Part shown: positions 1-12,105 of the stretch, in pieces
Position numbering within the stretch: position 1 is the stretch's first letter
How the letters are laid out: every line of letters begins with the position of its first letter
Assembly (NCBI RefSeq): GCF_019925205.1
Contig: NC_083566.1
Location: 24,490,001 to 24,554,000, forward strand
Source: Metopolophium dirhodum
Taxonomy: Eukaryota > Arthropoda > Insecta > Hemiptera > Aphididae
Length of the DNA: 64,000 nucleotides
Reading direction: 5' to 3'
Notes under the pieces: model-generated
What the model was told of the DNA's origin: nothing
The model's database searches: none
What the model saw: only the letters and a program-made list of their open reading frames with translations
Position numbers and translations under genes: made by a program

Positions 1-448
1 TTTATATATCAATGTGAAAATGAAAACCTTTGAGGCCTATGTTCTCGGAAACCACTGAACCGATCGTTTTTTTTTTTTTAAATTGAAGAGCTCATTGCGA
101 GAAGGTTTATGGCAATTGATCGATTCTCTAACTTAATAAACAACGATGTTATCAATTATTATAAATAATGACCTGTTACGTAATAATAAATAATAATAAT
201 AAATCAGTATTATTCTCAACTCCTATAACCCATACCAACCATTAATAAACAACAATTTCTATCTAAATCTCAAAATTCCTGGTTGAGAACCTACCAGGGG
301 TGATCAATTCCCTTTTTAAATTAGTCTATGACACTCACAAAGAATGTGGCTTTCTATTGGTGAAAGAATTTTCGAAATCGGTTCAGTAGTTCCAGAGATT
401 ACCCTCAACAGTGGTAACTAACAACTCCTCTTTATATAATAGTATAGA
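1..448 (-). mobile_element. Helitron-like repeat, 5' end portion (copy 1a)
   Basis: From about 200 to 448 this matches the right-hand part of the copy at 48360-48613 (shared words include ggtgatcaattcccttttt and cacaaagaatgtggct). On the minus strand it starts TCTATACTATTATATAAAGA at 448, fitting a Helitron 5' end (TC start, no inverted repeat, no target duplication). Bases 1-200 carry words of the same style (gaaccgat, gagaaggttt) and may be interior sequence. No protein is encoded. The Helitron assignment is an inference from end structure; the repeat relationship itself is directly visible. Confidence 0.5.
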
Positions 449-770
449 TTAGCTGATCCTGTGCACTTCGTTGCCCGTTAAATGTATCAACTCTATATGA
501 CTCAAACTTTGTTCAATTCGTTATTTAATGGTGTATGGTGTTCAAAATTTATATTAACTTTTCCGTTTCCCGGAATAAAAATTCTGATACGCAGCAGTAC
601 ATTATCAGGTAGGCAATCTACCCTCACGGACCCCGTGCTGTTTGTACGTATGATTTAACTCCAAAGTATCAAAGTTATACCAAATTTGTCGTTTTTACTT
701 AATATAATCAATTTATACAAAATCCTATCCTAACCTAACCGTACTAAAATCCGATGAATGAAATAAAAAA
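449..770 (-). mobile_element. Helitron-like repeat, 3' end portion (copy 1b)
   Basis: Matches 47645-48000 in the same orientation and 3000-3350 in the opposite one, sharing atgtatcaactctatatgac, cccggaataaaaattctga and cctaaccgtactaaaat. On the minus strand it ends cgggcaacgaagtgcac then gatcagCTAA, resembling a Helitron CTAG-type 3' end. That end touches the TC start of copy 1a with no bases between. Similarity stops near 770, so the 5' part is missing or has diverged. Confidence 0.5.
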
Positions 771-1639
771 CATTGACGAACCAAGAGATCACTAAGTGAT
801 CGGAATGGCGGCACCGTACGTCCTCTATCACGGATAATGTTTGGTATCCAGACCTGAAACCCCCGTCTTTTATCACTGCACGCATTTACCGACGACCACT
901 TTTTCTTTCATCAACATTAATGTCAAATACTCTTAGCGTTAGCAGTAATATAATAATAATAATTAATTGATAAGTAGTAATTTTTAAAAACTAAAACAAA
1001 TGTTTTATTTTCCTATTATGTATAGATAACTCTATAATTTTTTATATAGCCAAATAAAATTAGTTTTTTGTATCATATATAGTATAAGTGTCTTCACTGG
1101 AAGGCTTCTTAAATCTGTCCTTTCCTCAAGCCACTTTTATTCACTTATCTATTTTACTTATTGTTAATTTTATGTGACAGATTGTAAATAAAAAAATTAA
1201 AAAAAAAAAAAAAATGGCGGATAAGTGGATGTCGCTTTGCTGTACAGTAGGTTACAAGTAGATCATTGTAATGGATGGTGTTAAATTTGAATTTAATGAT
1301 ATAATATCGTTGTATAAGAAAAACGATTCTGAGCAAAAACGGCCAGTCAGCCTATGATATTACCAAGTATATATTTTGATGATATTATTGTGAATAAAGT
1401 AATTTATATATAACCTATTTACGTGGAGCCTTGTTTTAAATTTTCAATCCTTAGCCATAAAACTTAAGCATTTTATACATTTTTAACTACAAAATAATTA
1501 ATAAATTATAAATTTGATAAATGTTGTCAAAATTTGAACTTTAAATGCTTATAAAAAAAAATTGCGCTTATATATTTTTAATATTTTTCAACTGCTATTA
1601 GAACGATATATCAGGAGCCTTATATTAAATTTTACCCAA
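771..1639. other. Unassigned AT-rich DNA
   Basis: Nothing recognisable as a gene. There is a 13-15 base A run near 1200. Positions 1430-1640 may be the left part of the repeat that ends at 2118, but I could not place its left boundary. Confidence 0.4.
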
Positions 1640-2118
1640 CAAATAAAATTTTATTGATATTTATAGAAAAAAAAACTAAAAAAATTGAAAACTGACAATG
1701 TCCGTAAGCAGCTCAAAAAGAGTCGAAATATTTTCAAAATTGTATGGTGTATAGAAAATGCTAATATAAACATTCAGTCAAAATTTCATGTCCCTACGGT
1801 CATTTGTTTTAGAGTTACACCAAAAACCAAAATCGATTTTCTCAAAAACAGATTTTGCGTAAAAATTCCCGTTTTTCCTTAATTTTTCTTTTGTTTTTCA
1901 CGTCGCTTGTTAAAACTACTGGGAAATGTTTACTTTTGACCCCCCAAAGTACCAACTAGATTCACTTCCCTATCAGAAAAGTTACTGTTGAAGAAAATCC
2001 AAGCACTTTTACTGTCCTAAAAGGTGATGACAGACACAAAAATAAAAAAAAAAATAAAAAAACACACATCATTGTAAAATCAATACATTCATCGCTTCGC
2101 TCAGAATCTAAAAAAAAT
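1640..2118 (+). repeat. Interspersed repeat family D, copy 1
   Basis: The right-hand part matches 42610-42829: both contain aaagtaccaactaga, then ggtgatgacagaca, then cacacatc, then aatacattcat and finally ctcagaatctaaaa. The final 30 bases recur at 20329-20358 and 39970-40040. The left part reads through a long AT-rich stretch with tgtccgtaagcagctc. The left boundary is unclear. Open frames across it on either strand do not resemble proteins. The A-rich 3' end would suit a SINE-like element, but no pol III boxes were identified. Confidence 0.55.
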
Positions 2119-2180
2119 ATATAGTATAATATAATAATTTGAATAAGTATTTCAATATTTAAACTTTGATATTCCATAGA

Positions 2181-2470
2181 CATTAAGGCTATGTATACAT
2201 TTAGATATACATATTTAAATATTAGAATAATATGTCTATATTGTAGTATTGATATCAATTAAAAGATACCTTAGGAATATTAAATAGGAATAATTTTTGA
2301 AATATTTCAAGTTAGATATTTAATATACATTAAGCCTATATACACGTTTAGATGTACATATTTGGATATTAGTATAATATGTATTAATAAATGTATAATC
2401 GATAAAATTAAAAAAATATCTTAGGAATATTCTATTGAAACAATTTTTGAAATATTTGAAGTTATACCTA
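2181..2470. repeat. Diverged tandem duplication, about 147-bp period
   Basis: Unit 1 (2181-2327) and unit 2 (2328-about 2470) share, in order, cattaag-ctat, tttagat-tacatattt, ataatatgt, cttaggaatatt and aatttttgaaatattt. The units differ by many substitutions, so this is an old duplication or a remnant of a short satellite. The bases just before 2181 may be a further, more degraded unit. Confidence 0.6.
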
Positions 2471-2639
2471 TATATCAAAAATATCAAAATAATATATTAT
2501 ATTGAACATCAGTTGTCATTTATCACATTAACAATTAAGGGGTAAATTGAATATCTCAGAATCTACATAATCTAGATATCAACCGAATATTAATATCGTA
2601 TATTTGCTATGTGGGTACCTATATAAATATACAGATTAT
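2471..2639. other. AT-rich spacer
   Basis: No feature recognised between the tandem duplication and the Helitron-like copy. Confidence 0.4.
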
Positions 2640-3356
2640 AACTAAACAGACTAAACTCTGAAACTACTTTTCAGATCTTATATGTATATTGACAAAAGAC
2701 AATAATACAAATCAACAAATATGCCCGATTAACCAATAACAACCAATATATTATACACAGGCGGATTTTCCTAGAATTTTCTTTTATATAAACCTTCTCT
2801 TTCGTTTAAAAAAAAAAATCAATACATTTATAACATATACAAGAAGATCTGATAAGTAGTTCCAGAGTTTAGTCTGTATAGTCATAGTCTGTGTATTTAT
2901 ATAGTTAGATATATAGATATAAATTAATGTTTATGGGCAGATTGGACCTCTGGGAAGAAGATAGGTTAATTTACAAAGGGTTAAATTTGTTTTTTTTTTA
3001 TTTATCGGATTTTAGTGCAGTTAGGTAAGAATAGGATTTTGTATGAATTGACTATATTAATCCCCTGTAGGTGGAATTAAGTAAAAATGACAAACTTGGT
3101 ATAACTTTAATACTTTAGAGTTATACACTATAATCATACACTTACGCACAAACAGCACGGGGTCCGCGATCTACCGCAGATAGATTGCCTACCTGATAAT
3201 GTACTGCTGTGAACCAGAATTTTTATTCCGGGAACGGAAAAGTTAAGATAAATTTTGAACACCATACACCGAATATTAAATAACGAATTGAACAAAGTTT
3301 GAGTCATATAGAGTTGATACATTTAACGGGCAACGAACTGCTCGGGATCATAAAAT
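2640..3356 (+). mobile_element. Helitron-like repeat (copy 2), 5'-truncated
   Basis: Positions 2930-3350 are the reverse complement of 455-770 and 47645-48000. The left part contains an inverted pair, cagactaaactctgaaacta near 2648 against its complement near 2850-2882, that is also present at 48070-48300. The right end reads cgggcaacgaactgctcggg and gatca, a decayed form of the CTAG-type 3' end. The 5' segment seen in copies 1a and 3 is absent. A frame crossing it on the minus strand is a repeat frame, not a gene. Confidence 0.55.
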
Positions 3357-3698
3357 ATATAATTATTAATTACTTATACTTATTACTTACACAACATAAC
3401 GGACATTAACAGAATTAATATTGTAAAGAGTATAGGTACTTTTACTTAAAGTATGTTTACATAATGATAAAGTGCGTTCAACATCTACACATGTTATCGG
3501 TGCATATTATAGAAAATTTAAAAAAATGCCATTATATCTTAATTAACATGTTGATTTCCTGTTATAACCTCAAGGATAATTCTAAGGTACTTCAGGGTAT
3601 CTTTAACTATTTTCCCATTGGTGCCTGGAATACTTCGGCCAATAAATTATTATTATCAATAATATATTAATAATATCACGACACTCGTATGAGTTATG
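3357..3698. other. Unassigned AT-rich DNA
   Basis: Holds a 68-codon open frame at 3464-3670 with no recognisable domain and AT-driven composition. I do not regard it as a gene. Confidence 0.4.
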
Positions 3699-3816
3699 TC
3701 CCAGACAGCATTTTGTAATGATAATGTTATAATAGTATTATAATAACGTTATACTAATATTATCCATTATTACAATGTTATAATAATATTATTAATCATA
3801 AAATTGCTGTCTGGGG
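3699..3816. mobile_element. Short foldback (MITE-like) element
   Basis: Terminal inverted repeats cccagacagcattttgta (left, 3700-) and its complement, ending tgctgtctggg (right, to about 3815), enclose an AT-rich core that is itself nearly palindromic (ataatgttataat and attataataacgtt). Total length is about 115 bp. No transposase is encoded, so it would depend on a partner element. The superfamily is unresolved because the flanks show no clear target duplication. Confidence 0.6.
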
Positions 3817-6800
3817 TGTGTATTCTTAGACCGCGTATCTATTATATTAGGAAAAAATTAGTTATATTTTTATTGAAAAATTATCTTAGAAATAAGAACT
3901 TGTATAATTTATCACGTGAAATATACAAAAATTGCTACATAAAATTAAACAGGAAAACTTTAATTAGTCCGATTCGTGTGCATTTTTGATCAGATTTAAT
4001 AAAACTGATATCAATAAAAAGTTGCAATATCAATTTTTCTGGATTGGATCCAGTTTTTAATTATTATGTTTAATATTAATTATTCAACGATAATGCATTC
4101 GAATCGAATTATTAATAATGAAGATTTCTTGTTGTAATTACTAATTCTATCACTATTATAAATCTATAATCGAAATACTAAAATACTAATAAGTACTTTG
4201 GTATTAATAGTACCACGTGTGTAATAAATAATATATTATCAGTAGTGCAGGTGCAATAGTAATAATTATATGGTCGTTAGTATATCGCCGAGAAGCCAAT
4301 GGTTGGCCAATTATTATTCGCCAAACACAATTATTCACAGAAAGCAAAGAAAAAAATAGTTTTTAATTAGACGGCTCGTCATCGGTGTGTTAACGCTAAC
4401 TGGCTAAGTAGTTGACGTCGAACACTCGAACGCCATTATTATTATTTTTATTAATATTATTACCGCATTTACGATACCATTAGAGGCAGGTAGTCTTATA
4501 AATGGTTTTCAAAAGATTTTATTACCAAAAATTCCTCACCATCGTATAATTTTAAAGTATGGAGTGGATAGTGACTGCAGCTGTAGTTAAAATGCAACTA
4601 AATAAAACAATTCAAATAATTATGAAGTATTATTGGATACGTACTACGTAGTAGGTACTTTTGGGTATGTAGGTATTTCACACCTAAACTTCCGAAGTAC
4701 ATAATAGGTATAATATATATTATAAATTATAATACATAATTCATTTAAATGTCAAACTGTAATGTTATTGATACCATACAAATAATAAGAATAGTTTAGT
4801 TGTTTTACGTTTATAGGACAAATTAGTAATTTATAAAATAGTTTTTGATGCAAAAAATATCAGCTACTACGATTTCTTAGCTCGATTCTACGTTTTATTT
4901 ACGTTGTAGAAACATCAAGTCGTTATTTTATAAATTTATTAATATCAGGTTCTGGGTGGAGCGTTTATGTACGTTTATAATAGAAAAAAATGGATCAATC
5001 TATAACGATTATATTTTACTGTACACGCAATGACAATAACTTCATATATTATTTAGATTGATTTTAAGCTATTGACAATTTAGACCACTGACTTTTTTAC
5101 ACCGTTCTACGGTAAGTCGGTATTGACTCACAAGTTAATAACAATAGTCCCTGTATTGTATAATTATAGTTATTTAGTTATAAGCATTTAAAGTTAGAAC
5201 TTTAACACTTACTCGTCCGAAATTTGATTTTTGTACATCAAAGTACTTCGACAAATATTCTACTTTGTAATAACTAATAAGGAATTAAAATTGTATATTG
5301 TCTTTAAAATATTAATTTTTAAATGATAACAATAAAAAATGGTAAAAATATAATTTTAGAAAAATTATTTTTTTTAATGACCTAGTAATGTGAAAGAAAT
5401 AGTTTCAAAACCGTGTTTTCTGAAATAATTAGTGTTTTATATTAAATTGACCACCCGTATATTATATGGATGCAAGTATTCAAAATAGTTAATGTTATTT
5501 TATCGTAGGTATTTCGAAGATTTTGGGAAAATAACTTACTTTTTATAATCAAAAAATTAAATTCATATAAACTATAATTTAGACGGAAGAAATATTGAAG
5601 AAAAAAAATGCTAATTTTATACTGGGTGGTCAAGCGATCGTTTTCTGTTTCATCTTAACGGAAAGACATTTATGATTAATCCATTTGAAACTTTTAATGG
5701 AAAATATGAGGAAAAAAACAAGTTGTTGATTTTGGCTGAAATAATTTGGACATAATGAATCTGGTTTTTGTGTAAATGTATATTTATCACTACACTAAAG
5801 AGTTCAACAACTTTATATCCTATTAAATGGTCATCCGAATTGTATCTAATGTCTAAAATCTACATAGGTGTCCAAACTATTAAGCATATTATTATATTAT
5901 TGTAGACAGTATTCACGGATATTATCGTTAAGTTGTTATACCATTTGATACCTAATATTATTGCTCAAATGAAATATAATTTACAGGTGAGTGTATAACT
6001 AAATTGTTGTTTTTCGTTTTATTGCCATCGAATTCGAATATCAGTCTTGCGATCGTTTTAATTTTTAATCTATGTAAATTGTAATAGCTAGGCATACCTT
6101 CAGTTATAGATTTTATTGTGGAAGAAGTATTATATAATATTGTAATTTATATGGAAATCTTGATAAAACTTTTAAACGTAGTAATTTATTCAAATTATAC
6201 CAATATAATATTTCTCTCAACATTTCCAATATCTTAATTTCACGTTCATAGGCCTGGAAACATATAGACATGCGTTTTATTTTAAAACTTCGTAACTGAA
6301 AATTAAAAACTTACAATATTTTTAGTAACCCGGCTTTTCCTATTCACTGATTTTAATCTGCTACCATACTACCTGCACGATATGAGTCGGCTATAATGAT
6401 AACGCAGTAGGTAGGTACTACAACAGTAAGTACTACCCAGTAAGTATAACAGCTGATAATTATTTATTTTTTAAAAAGGTCATATTTGTACACATGCATT
6501 GTATTTGTTTTTATATGCAACGCATAATAATGTGTACTGTGTATTTAAATTTAACAATTACTACTGAAATTGTCCAAATAATTTAAAATATGGATTAACT
6601 TATTTACAACCGGTATAAATAATAGATTATATTAATATATGTGCTTCGTCAAATGATTATAAATGTTTAAACACTTTAAACATAATCACAGCTTGAAAAT
6701 TAAAAGTTGGTATCGTACCTTGAAATATGATCAGAAAATTTAAAAGAAATATCTATAGCTACTTACTGAAAATTATTGTTTTCAAATCCACTTGGAAGTA

Positions 6801-8088
6801 ATTTCGGTTTTTAATACATATTTCGACCTATTATTTTACATTTCTCTATAATAGGTTATAGGAACCATTGAGCCAATTAATATTTAAACCCAATAAATAA
6901 TGATCATTATTTATTAAAAAACATAGAACTCGATACTTAAATAAATAAAAGTAAAAAAACATTGTAGGCGATTGTGCATTCGTTCAAATATTCAATTGAT
7001 TTGGAGTGCGTGTGTTAAGTAGGTATATTTGGGATCATTACATTTTGTGAAAAAAACCGATTTGCTCTCATTAGTTACAACTTACAACAGAATAACAGAT
7101 GTATTTTATTTTTTAAACGTCAAGTATTCTCTTCTTCGATCAATAAAATTACATTTATATAATTGAATCAGTTGGGCGTGGTGCATAGGAAATAAGCGTA
7201 TAGTGTACATAATACAATATCTAGTCACGCCCAATTGTTAACATAACAAGCTTAAAATAATATTATACTAAAAATACAGCTCACGTCCGATAGAGGTCGG
7301 TACAAGATACTTCCATATCACTACGATAATATACACACCTAGACATTATAATCTTACTATTGATTATAATAATGTCGGATTGTATGAAAAATTAATTAAT
7401 TGAATGGTTCAATAAAATTTAATGGACCAATCATGGACCAGTGGGCCACTAAACCATATTTAAATGATTTGTTTGTAGTTTATGTTTTATTTAACTAAAT
7501 AATTTCAAATGATGATATTGTTCTCCTTATACCTCAAACGGTTCGAACGATGGAATCATCGGACCAGGAGGAAAAGATTATCAACTCTTCGTCAATAGTG
7601 AACCTAAGTCTTTTTTTTAACTAACAACAGACTGTTTTCCAGCCGAAATATTATAAGTACCTATATAGATACATTTAATTAATATCATTATTTATTTTTT
7701 GTGTTTTTATAAATTAATTTAAATTATGTGCTCATAATGTTTGTCACTATTATTTAACTATAATATTGTATACTACAACGTGCATTTGTAGACAGAAGCT
7801 TAGTAATATCGGCCACCACAGAGTGCCAGAGTGTAGATTACTTAAATTAATTTAATTAGTAACTATTAATTAATAATTTTATTTAAAATATTGAATAATA
7901 ATATAATATTGTATTATCACAGTAATATTATAACGACATTACGGTAATTAAGTAGGTAAGACTCATGGTACTTACTAACGATTTAAAACGAACAATTTAA
8001 ATTATTCAATTTTGATTTAATACGAACAATATCAATATTATTATTTCCATTATATTGCATACTAAATTGACAAGTATACCATACTTAG
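3817..8088. other. Long AT-rich non-coding stretch
   Basis: I see no gene, RNA gene or bounded transposon. The stretch holds TAT/ATA runs and scattered GGTAC and TAGGTA words. The open frames present are about 60 codons and show no domain. It could be intron or intergenic DNA. Confidence 0.45.
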
Positions 8089-8361
8089 GAGAAATCGGTT
8101 AGAATATATGGTTTGGGCATGCATGGAGTATAGGTGGGCACCTAATTAAAAATGTGTTTCTCAATAAAATAAATAAAACAAGACCCCTAGTACGACCCAA
8201 AACTCGATGGATTGACGTAGTTTCCAAAGATTTATCAATAATAGACCAGAACGCAACTTTAGAGACAGCGCATCAGAGAGATAGATGGAGAGGGATTTCG
8301 ATGAAAGCGCTGGTACTAAATGGACCGTTAAGATGAGCAAAAAGAAGAAGAAGAAGAGGAA
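8089..8361 (+). mobile_element. RTE-type non-LTR retrotransposon, 3' end (reverse transcriptase C-terminus relic)
   Basis: The frame at 8154-8336 encodes a tail with RPKTRWIDVV, then DLSI, then DRWRG, and MKALVLNGP just before the stop. This is the pattern of the C-terminal end of RTE-type endonuclease-reverse transcriptase proteins. Upstream, another frame (from about 8092) gives LEYMVWACMEY, like the usual WFGH segment, so at least one frameshift and one stop separate them. A short (AAG)n run at 8341-8361 follows the stop, as the short 3' UTR and microsatellite tail of RTE elements would. The catalytic reverse transcriptase and endonuclease domains are absent, so the copy is 5'-truncated and dead. 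Confidence 0.7.
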
Positions 8362-11300
8362 GTATATCATACTAAATTAATTCTTTATTAGCATTATTTC
8401 GAAATGCATCTGATGTAAATTATAAATATTTACACTACCTAGCGAGTATATACCTACCTACCTATATTATAATATGATATCAGCTAATATGGTTTTTATT
8501 ATTACCTATACAAGCAAAAAAAGTATCGTTAGTATAATACTATTATCATTTGCATGACTTTGATATTTTAATACGTAAAATGCTTTCCACTTTGAAATAT
8601 TTTTATGTTTTAAAAATGCATCAGTGTTTTTTACACAATATACAATATTACATTGGAATTTGAGATTACACGCACATACATGTGTGCACTCTAGGATATT
8701 ATTATTATACTCGGGAGTCGGGAGTACGGTTTAGTACTTTCAGTAGCTTCAAATACCATACAAACGAATTGACGTATTGTTTAAGTTATCCGACTGGCAA
8801 TTGTGACTATATTGCAGCGCAATGTTCGAAATGGGCTTACATCCTAATGTCAAAATCGCAGAGTCCTTTGTATTTAAAATACCTACTATAATATTATACA
8901 TTTAGGCAACTAATAATATACTATAGACATAATAATATTTGCATTATGCACATTACCATAATAAAATATTCAAATTACACACTGCGATGTTACACGATGG
9001 TGAATTTCTCGCATGTACAATGTCCAACCAATTAAATTAAGTATAAGTATTAAGTATTTTGAATTTTGCATATTATTAGGCAGGTAGGTATATTCGATAT
9101 TATTTTGTAAAGGATGTATACTATTACTATCTGTAATATTATAATAATATAGGTTATAGGTACTAAGGTACCTATATAGGCTTCAGTGTTGTGACTGCGT
9201 GTGCTCGGAACTACTGTGCACTCGATCGCGAGCCTTAAGGGCATAAAAATAAGACTCTGTCCACGTTAAAAAAAAAAAACGCAGTATTATATTATACAAA
9301 GTAATAAATTATGACCGCGCACTTCAGTATTTTCCGACCGCTTACCGAGTAAACTTTAATATTATATAGTCAATAATATGAATAATCTATTTTAATGACC
9401 CGTTGTTCTCGCCTATTCGGTCTCCATTTTAATGTCCCATGATATATAACTTAATCCTGCACGTCCCTAATTACTGGTGGCCACGAATCACGATTATTTA
9501 TTGATTGTACATTAATACGTAACGTGTAATCTCGTATTACCCCGAGTGGTAATTATATATACACATATATATATTATATATACTATGCAGTATTTATTTT
9601 AATTTTATTTCTATAATAGCACTTAAAAATACCAAAACACAATAGTCCGTCTAATTATCGCAAACACGGAGTACCTACCAACCTACGTCCTACATAATAT
9701 ATTAAAGGAATAAATGTATAAGACGTACCTATAATACCTAATAGCGATATTACCAATATTAGACTAAACTATCTGTTCAAAACGACGGAAATGCAGCCGT
9801 ATCATTTTAGGTTAAAACCAGTTCTGTTTTAGATTAATGGTAATTGGTGGCCATGAAAATAATTAAAACTCCCAAGACGAAGCTGAAGAAATAAGAATAA
9901 AACAAAACAATTATAATATTATTATAGTGGACCGACCGTTACATGGAAAGTATATTAATGATATAATTTGGGGTTGTAAGATTTATTGACCGCGTTTATA
10001 TTATATGGTAGGTACAGTGTCTCTTATCATTCGAATTATACACATTACAATATTATAGTGGGTATCTATATAAAACTGTACCAGCTATATACACGTATTT
10101 AGTGTTCGGATATTCCACTTGGATTGTTTTATTATTATTAATATTATTTTATAATATTACAAACAAGTTGTTGTTAAAATACAAAATAATTACATGTAGT
10201 ATAATTACAATGTACTCACATCGCGCTACACATGCAAGTTGCAACGTGTAATGACCGACAGTATATGAAATCAATCAGTCAAATCATTAAATAATTGAAT
10301 TATTTACTATACAAGTGTCTAGTACAGTGGTATATAAAATATTTACCTTAGGTTATATTACAATATTTTCAATAGATATTGAATATTTGAATGGGTAACA
10401 TGCGCTCAATAACAACGTATAGACAAAATAATAATTGCTATTACCTACGCTATTTCTAGATTCAAGTAGGTTTACACATAATATAATACGAGTATATATG
10501 GTATATAATTTAGATAGGTACTTGAAAGTATGTAATTAAATATATAGTATTTCCGTTATTAATCGACATTTTATTTGGCTATTGGGATTTTAATCTTACT
10601 ATTAAAAATACTTTTACTACACTACCACAGTATATATTTTATATGACTATAAGCACGAGATATGTATAAATAATATAATAGAATGTATACTATACTTAGT
10701 GTTATGTCTTATGTACAGCTAGAACTTGAATAAGACAACAATAAATACCTTATTATTTGTAATGTGACTAAAACATTGCAGATTAATTGAAAATATATAA
10801 ATTTGAAAGTTTAATAATATCCATTACTTTGTGAGTACTGATAAATGTATATTTATCCACTAGATCTGCGGTTATACACTTATACAAAAAAGGCTTAAAT
10901 AAAGTTGTAAAACACATAATATAAAATGCGTTGAAAACGAATATTTAAAGCCAGTATTATAATATTATTTAAGTCTGATGGTTTGCTTAGGTACTTGAAC
11001 ATTACAATATGCACATGAATAATGCCGATGAAATTCAAAACAATACAATTTCGAAAACAGTCACAAAGAAATTTTAACCAGACGCTGAGCTTATACGATG
11101 GTTGTATGTATTTATATTGTGTTGTTCGTCAATCAAATGAAAATTCGCAATGGATAAAATTCTCTTTGATCAATAAAAGAAAAATTGTAATATTACATGA
11201 TTCAAACGCACAATTACGATTTGACGTTCGACTCACGTGGCTATTTGTATACTTACCTAACAGCCAAACACTCTCAAAAAGGCAGAAGCAACTTCTTAAC

Positions 11301-11761
11301 GTTTTTTAAAACGATTTCTAAAGCCACTTTGTAATTTATTATTGTAAATCATTTACACTTCAATGTATAGTAATAAGTTATTATTACTAATAACATATCG
11401 AGAAACCAGTAAATCACAAATCCAAACGATTACCTATAGAAATTGACTCATTGGTGGAAACTTAAATTTGTTCAATCATAAAAAACAAAAATAACTAAGA
11501 TAAGTGAGAAAAATACTTTATAATATAATATTATATTACTACTTTTATTTATTTTTATTTTTATTTTAGAATTAAAAAAAAATATATTTCATTTTAATCC
11601 GTATACCTTAATTAATATCTATTTACTACATTATTTATTTTACTTGTAAACTGTACTGAAAGAGCTCAGTCCCTAAATATTCTAAAAATAAAATAATATA
11701 TTTAAGTTAAGCACTTAACATCACACCTATTATATATTCCCCATAAATTGTCCTTCTACAC
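8362..11761. other. Long AT-rich non-coding stretch
   Basis: No supported gene. A 95-codon open frame at 11022-11309 has no recognisable domain. Weak microsatellite-like ATATAT runs occur around 9555-9580. No bounded repeat was found. Confidence 0.4.
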
Positions 11762-12105
11762 TCACAGTTTGACTTTGATACAAGTCTGCAATCATTAACA
11801 CACCAAATCCGCAGACTCACAGACACAATCACGATCTCATTTGAAATAAAATATACTGTTCTAGAACTTTTCTAGATTTTGCTCAGGCGTTTGATCGAGT
11901 TGGACATGAAGGCTATCTCTATAGATTAAAATTATTCCTTCCAGCAACCTACTTTTTAGTTTTTAATAATTCGTTCTTAGCTTTGTAACTGGACATTAAT
12001 TGCAATTAGTCAAAGTAGCTTGATTTCCTATAATATCTCAATATACGCAGGTGTTCTTTAAGGAAACGATCTATTTCAATTATATCCGAATATCCAATCA
12101 ATTAT
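11762..12105 (+). pseudogene. Jockey-type non-LTR reverse transcriptase relic (middle of the RT domain)
   Basis: Two overlapping frames line up with successive parts of an insect Jockey-clade reverse transcriptase. The first (11762-about 11868) gives SQFDFDTS then HQIRRLTDTI, matching the segment before motif A. The second (from 11869) gives FLDFAQAFDRVGHEG, which is motif A with the catalytic aspartate, then a palm-like LFLPATYFLV. Further on, SIYAGVL, a stop, and GNDL matches motif B. Defects are a frameshift near 11869, several in-frame stops and W to G in the usual DRVWH. The YxDD motif is not visible. The relic is a short fragment of a family that also left 60788-61035. Confidence 0.7.

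Noticed and set aside
1962..2258. 98-codon minus-strand frame, with a related 74-codon frame at 42636-42860
   Set aside because: Both run through family D repeat sequence; the similarity between them reflects the repeat, not a protein family.
3134..3322. 62-codon minus-strand frame
   Set aside because: It lies wholly in the Helitron-like repeat and is broken or shifted in the other copies.
7545..7600. acggttcgaacgatgg, resembling a tRNA T-arm
   Set aside because: No matching acceptor, D-arm or anticodon arm could be drawn around it.
11022..11309. 95-codon frame with ILHDSNAQ, slightly like a mariner transposase HDNA motif
   Set aside because: The surrounding residues do not match the transposase pattern and no terminal repeats flank it.
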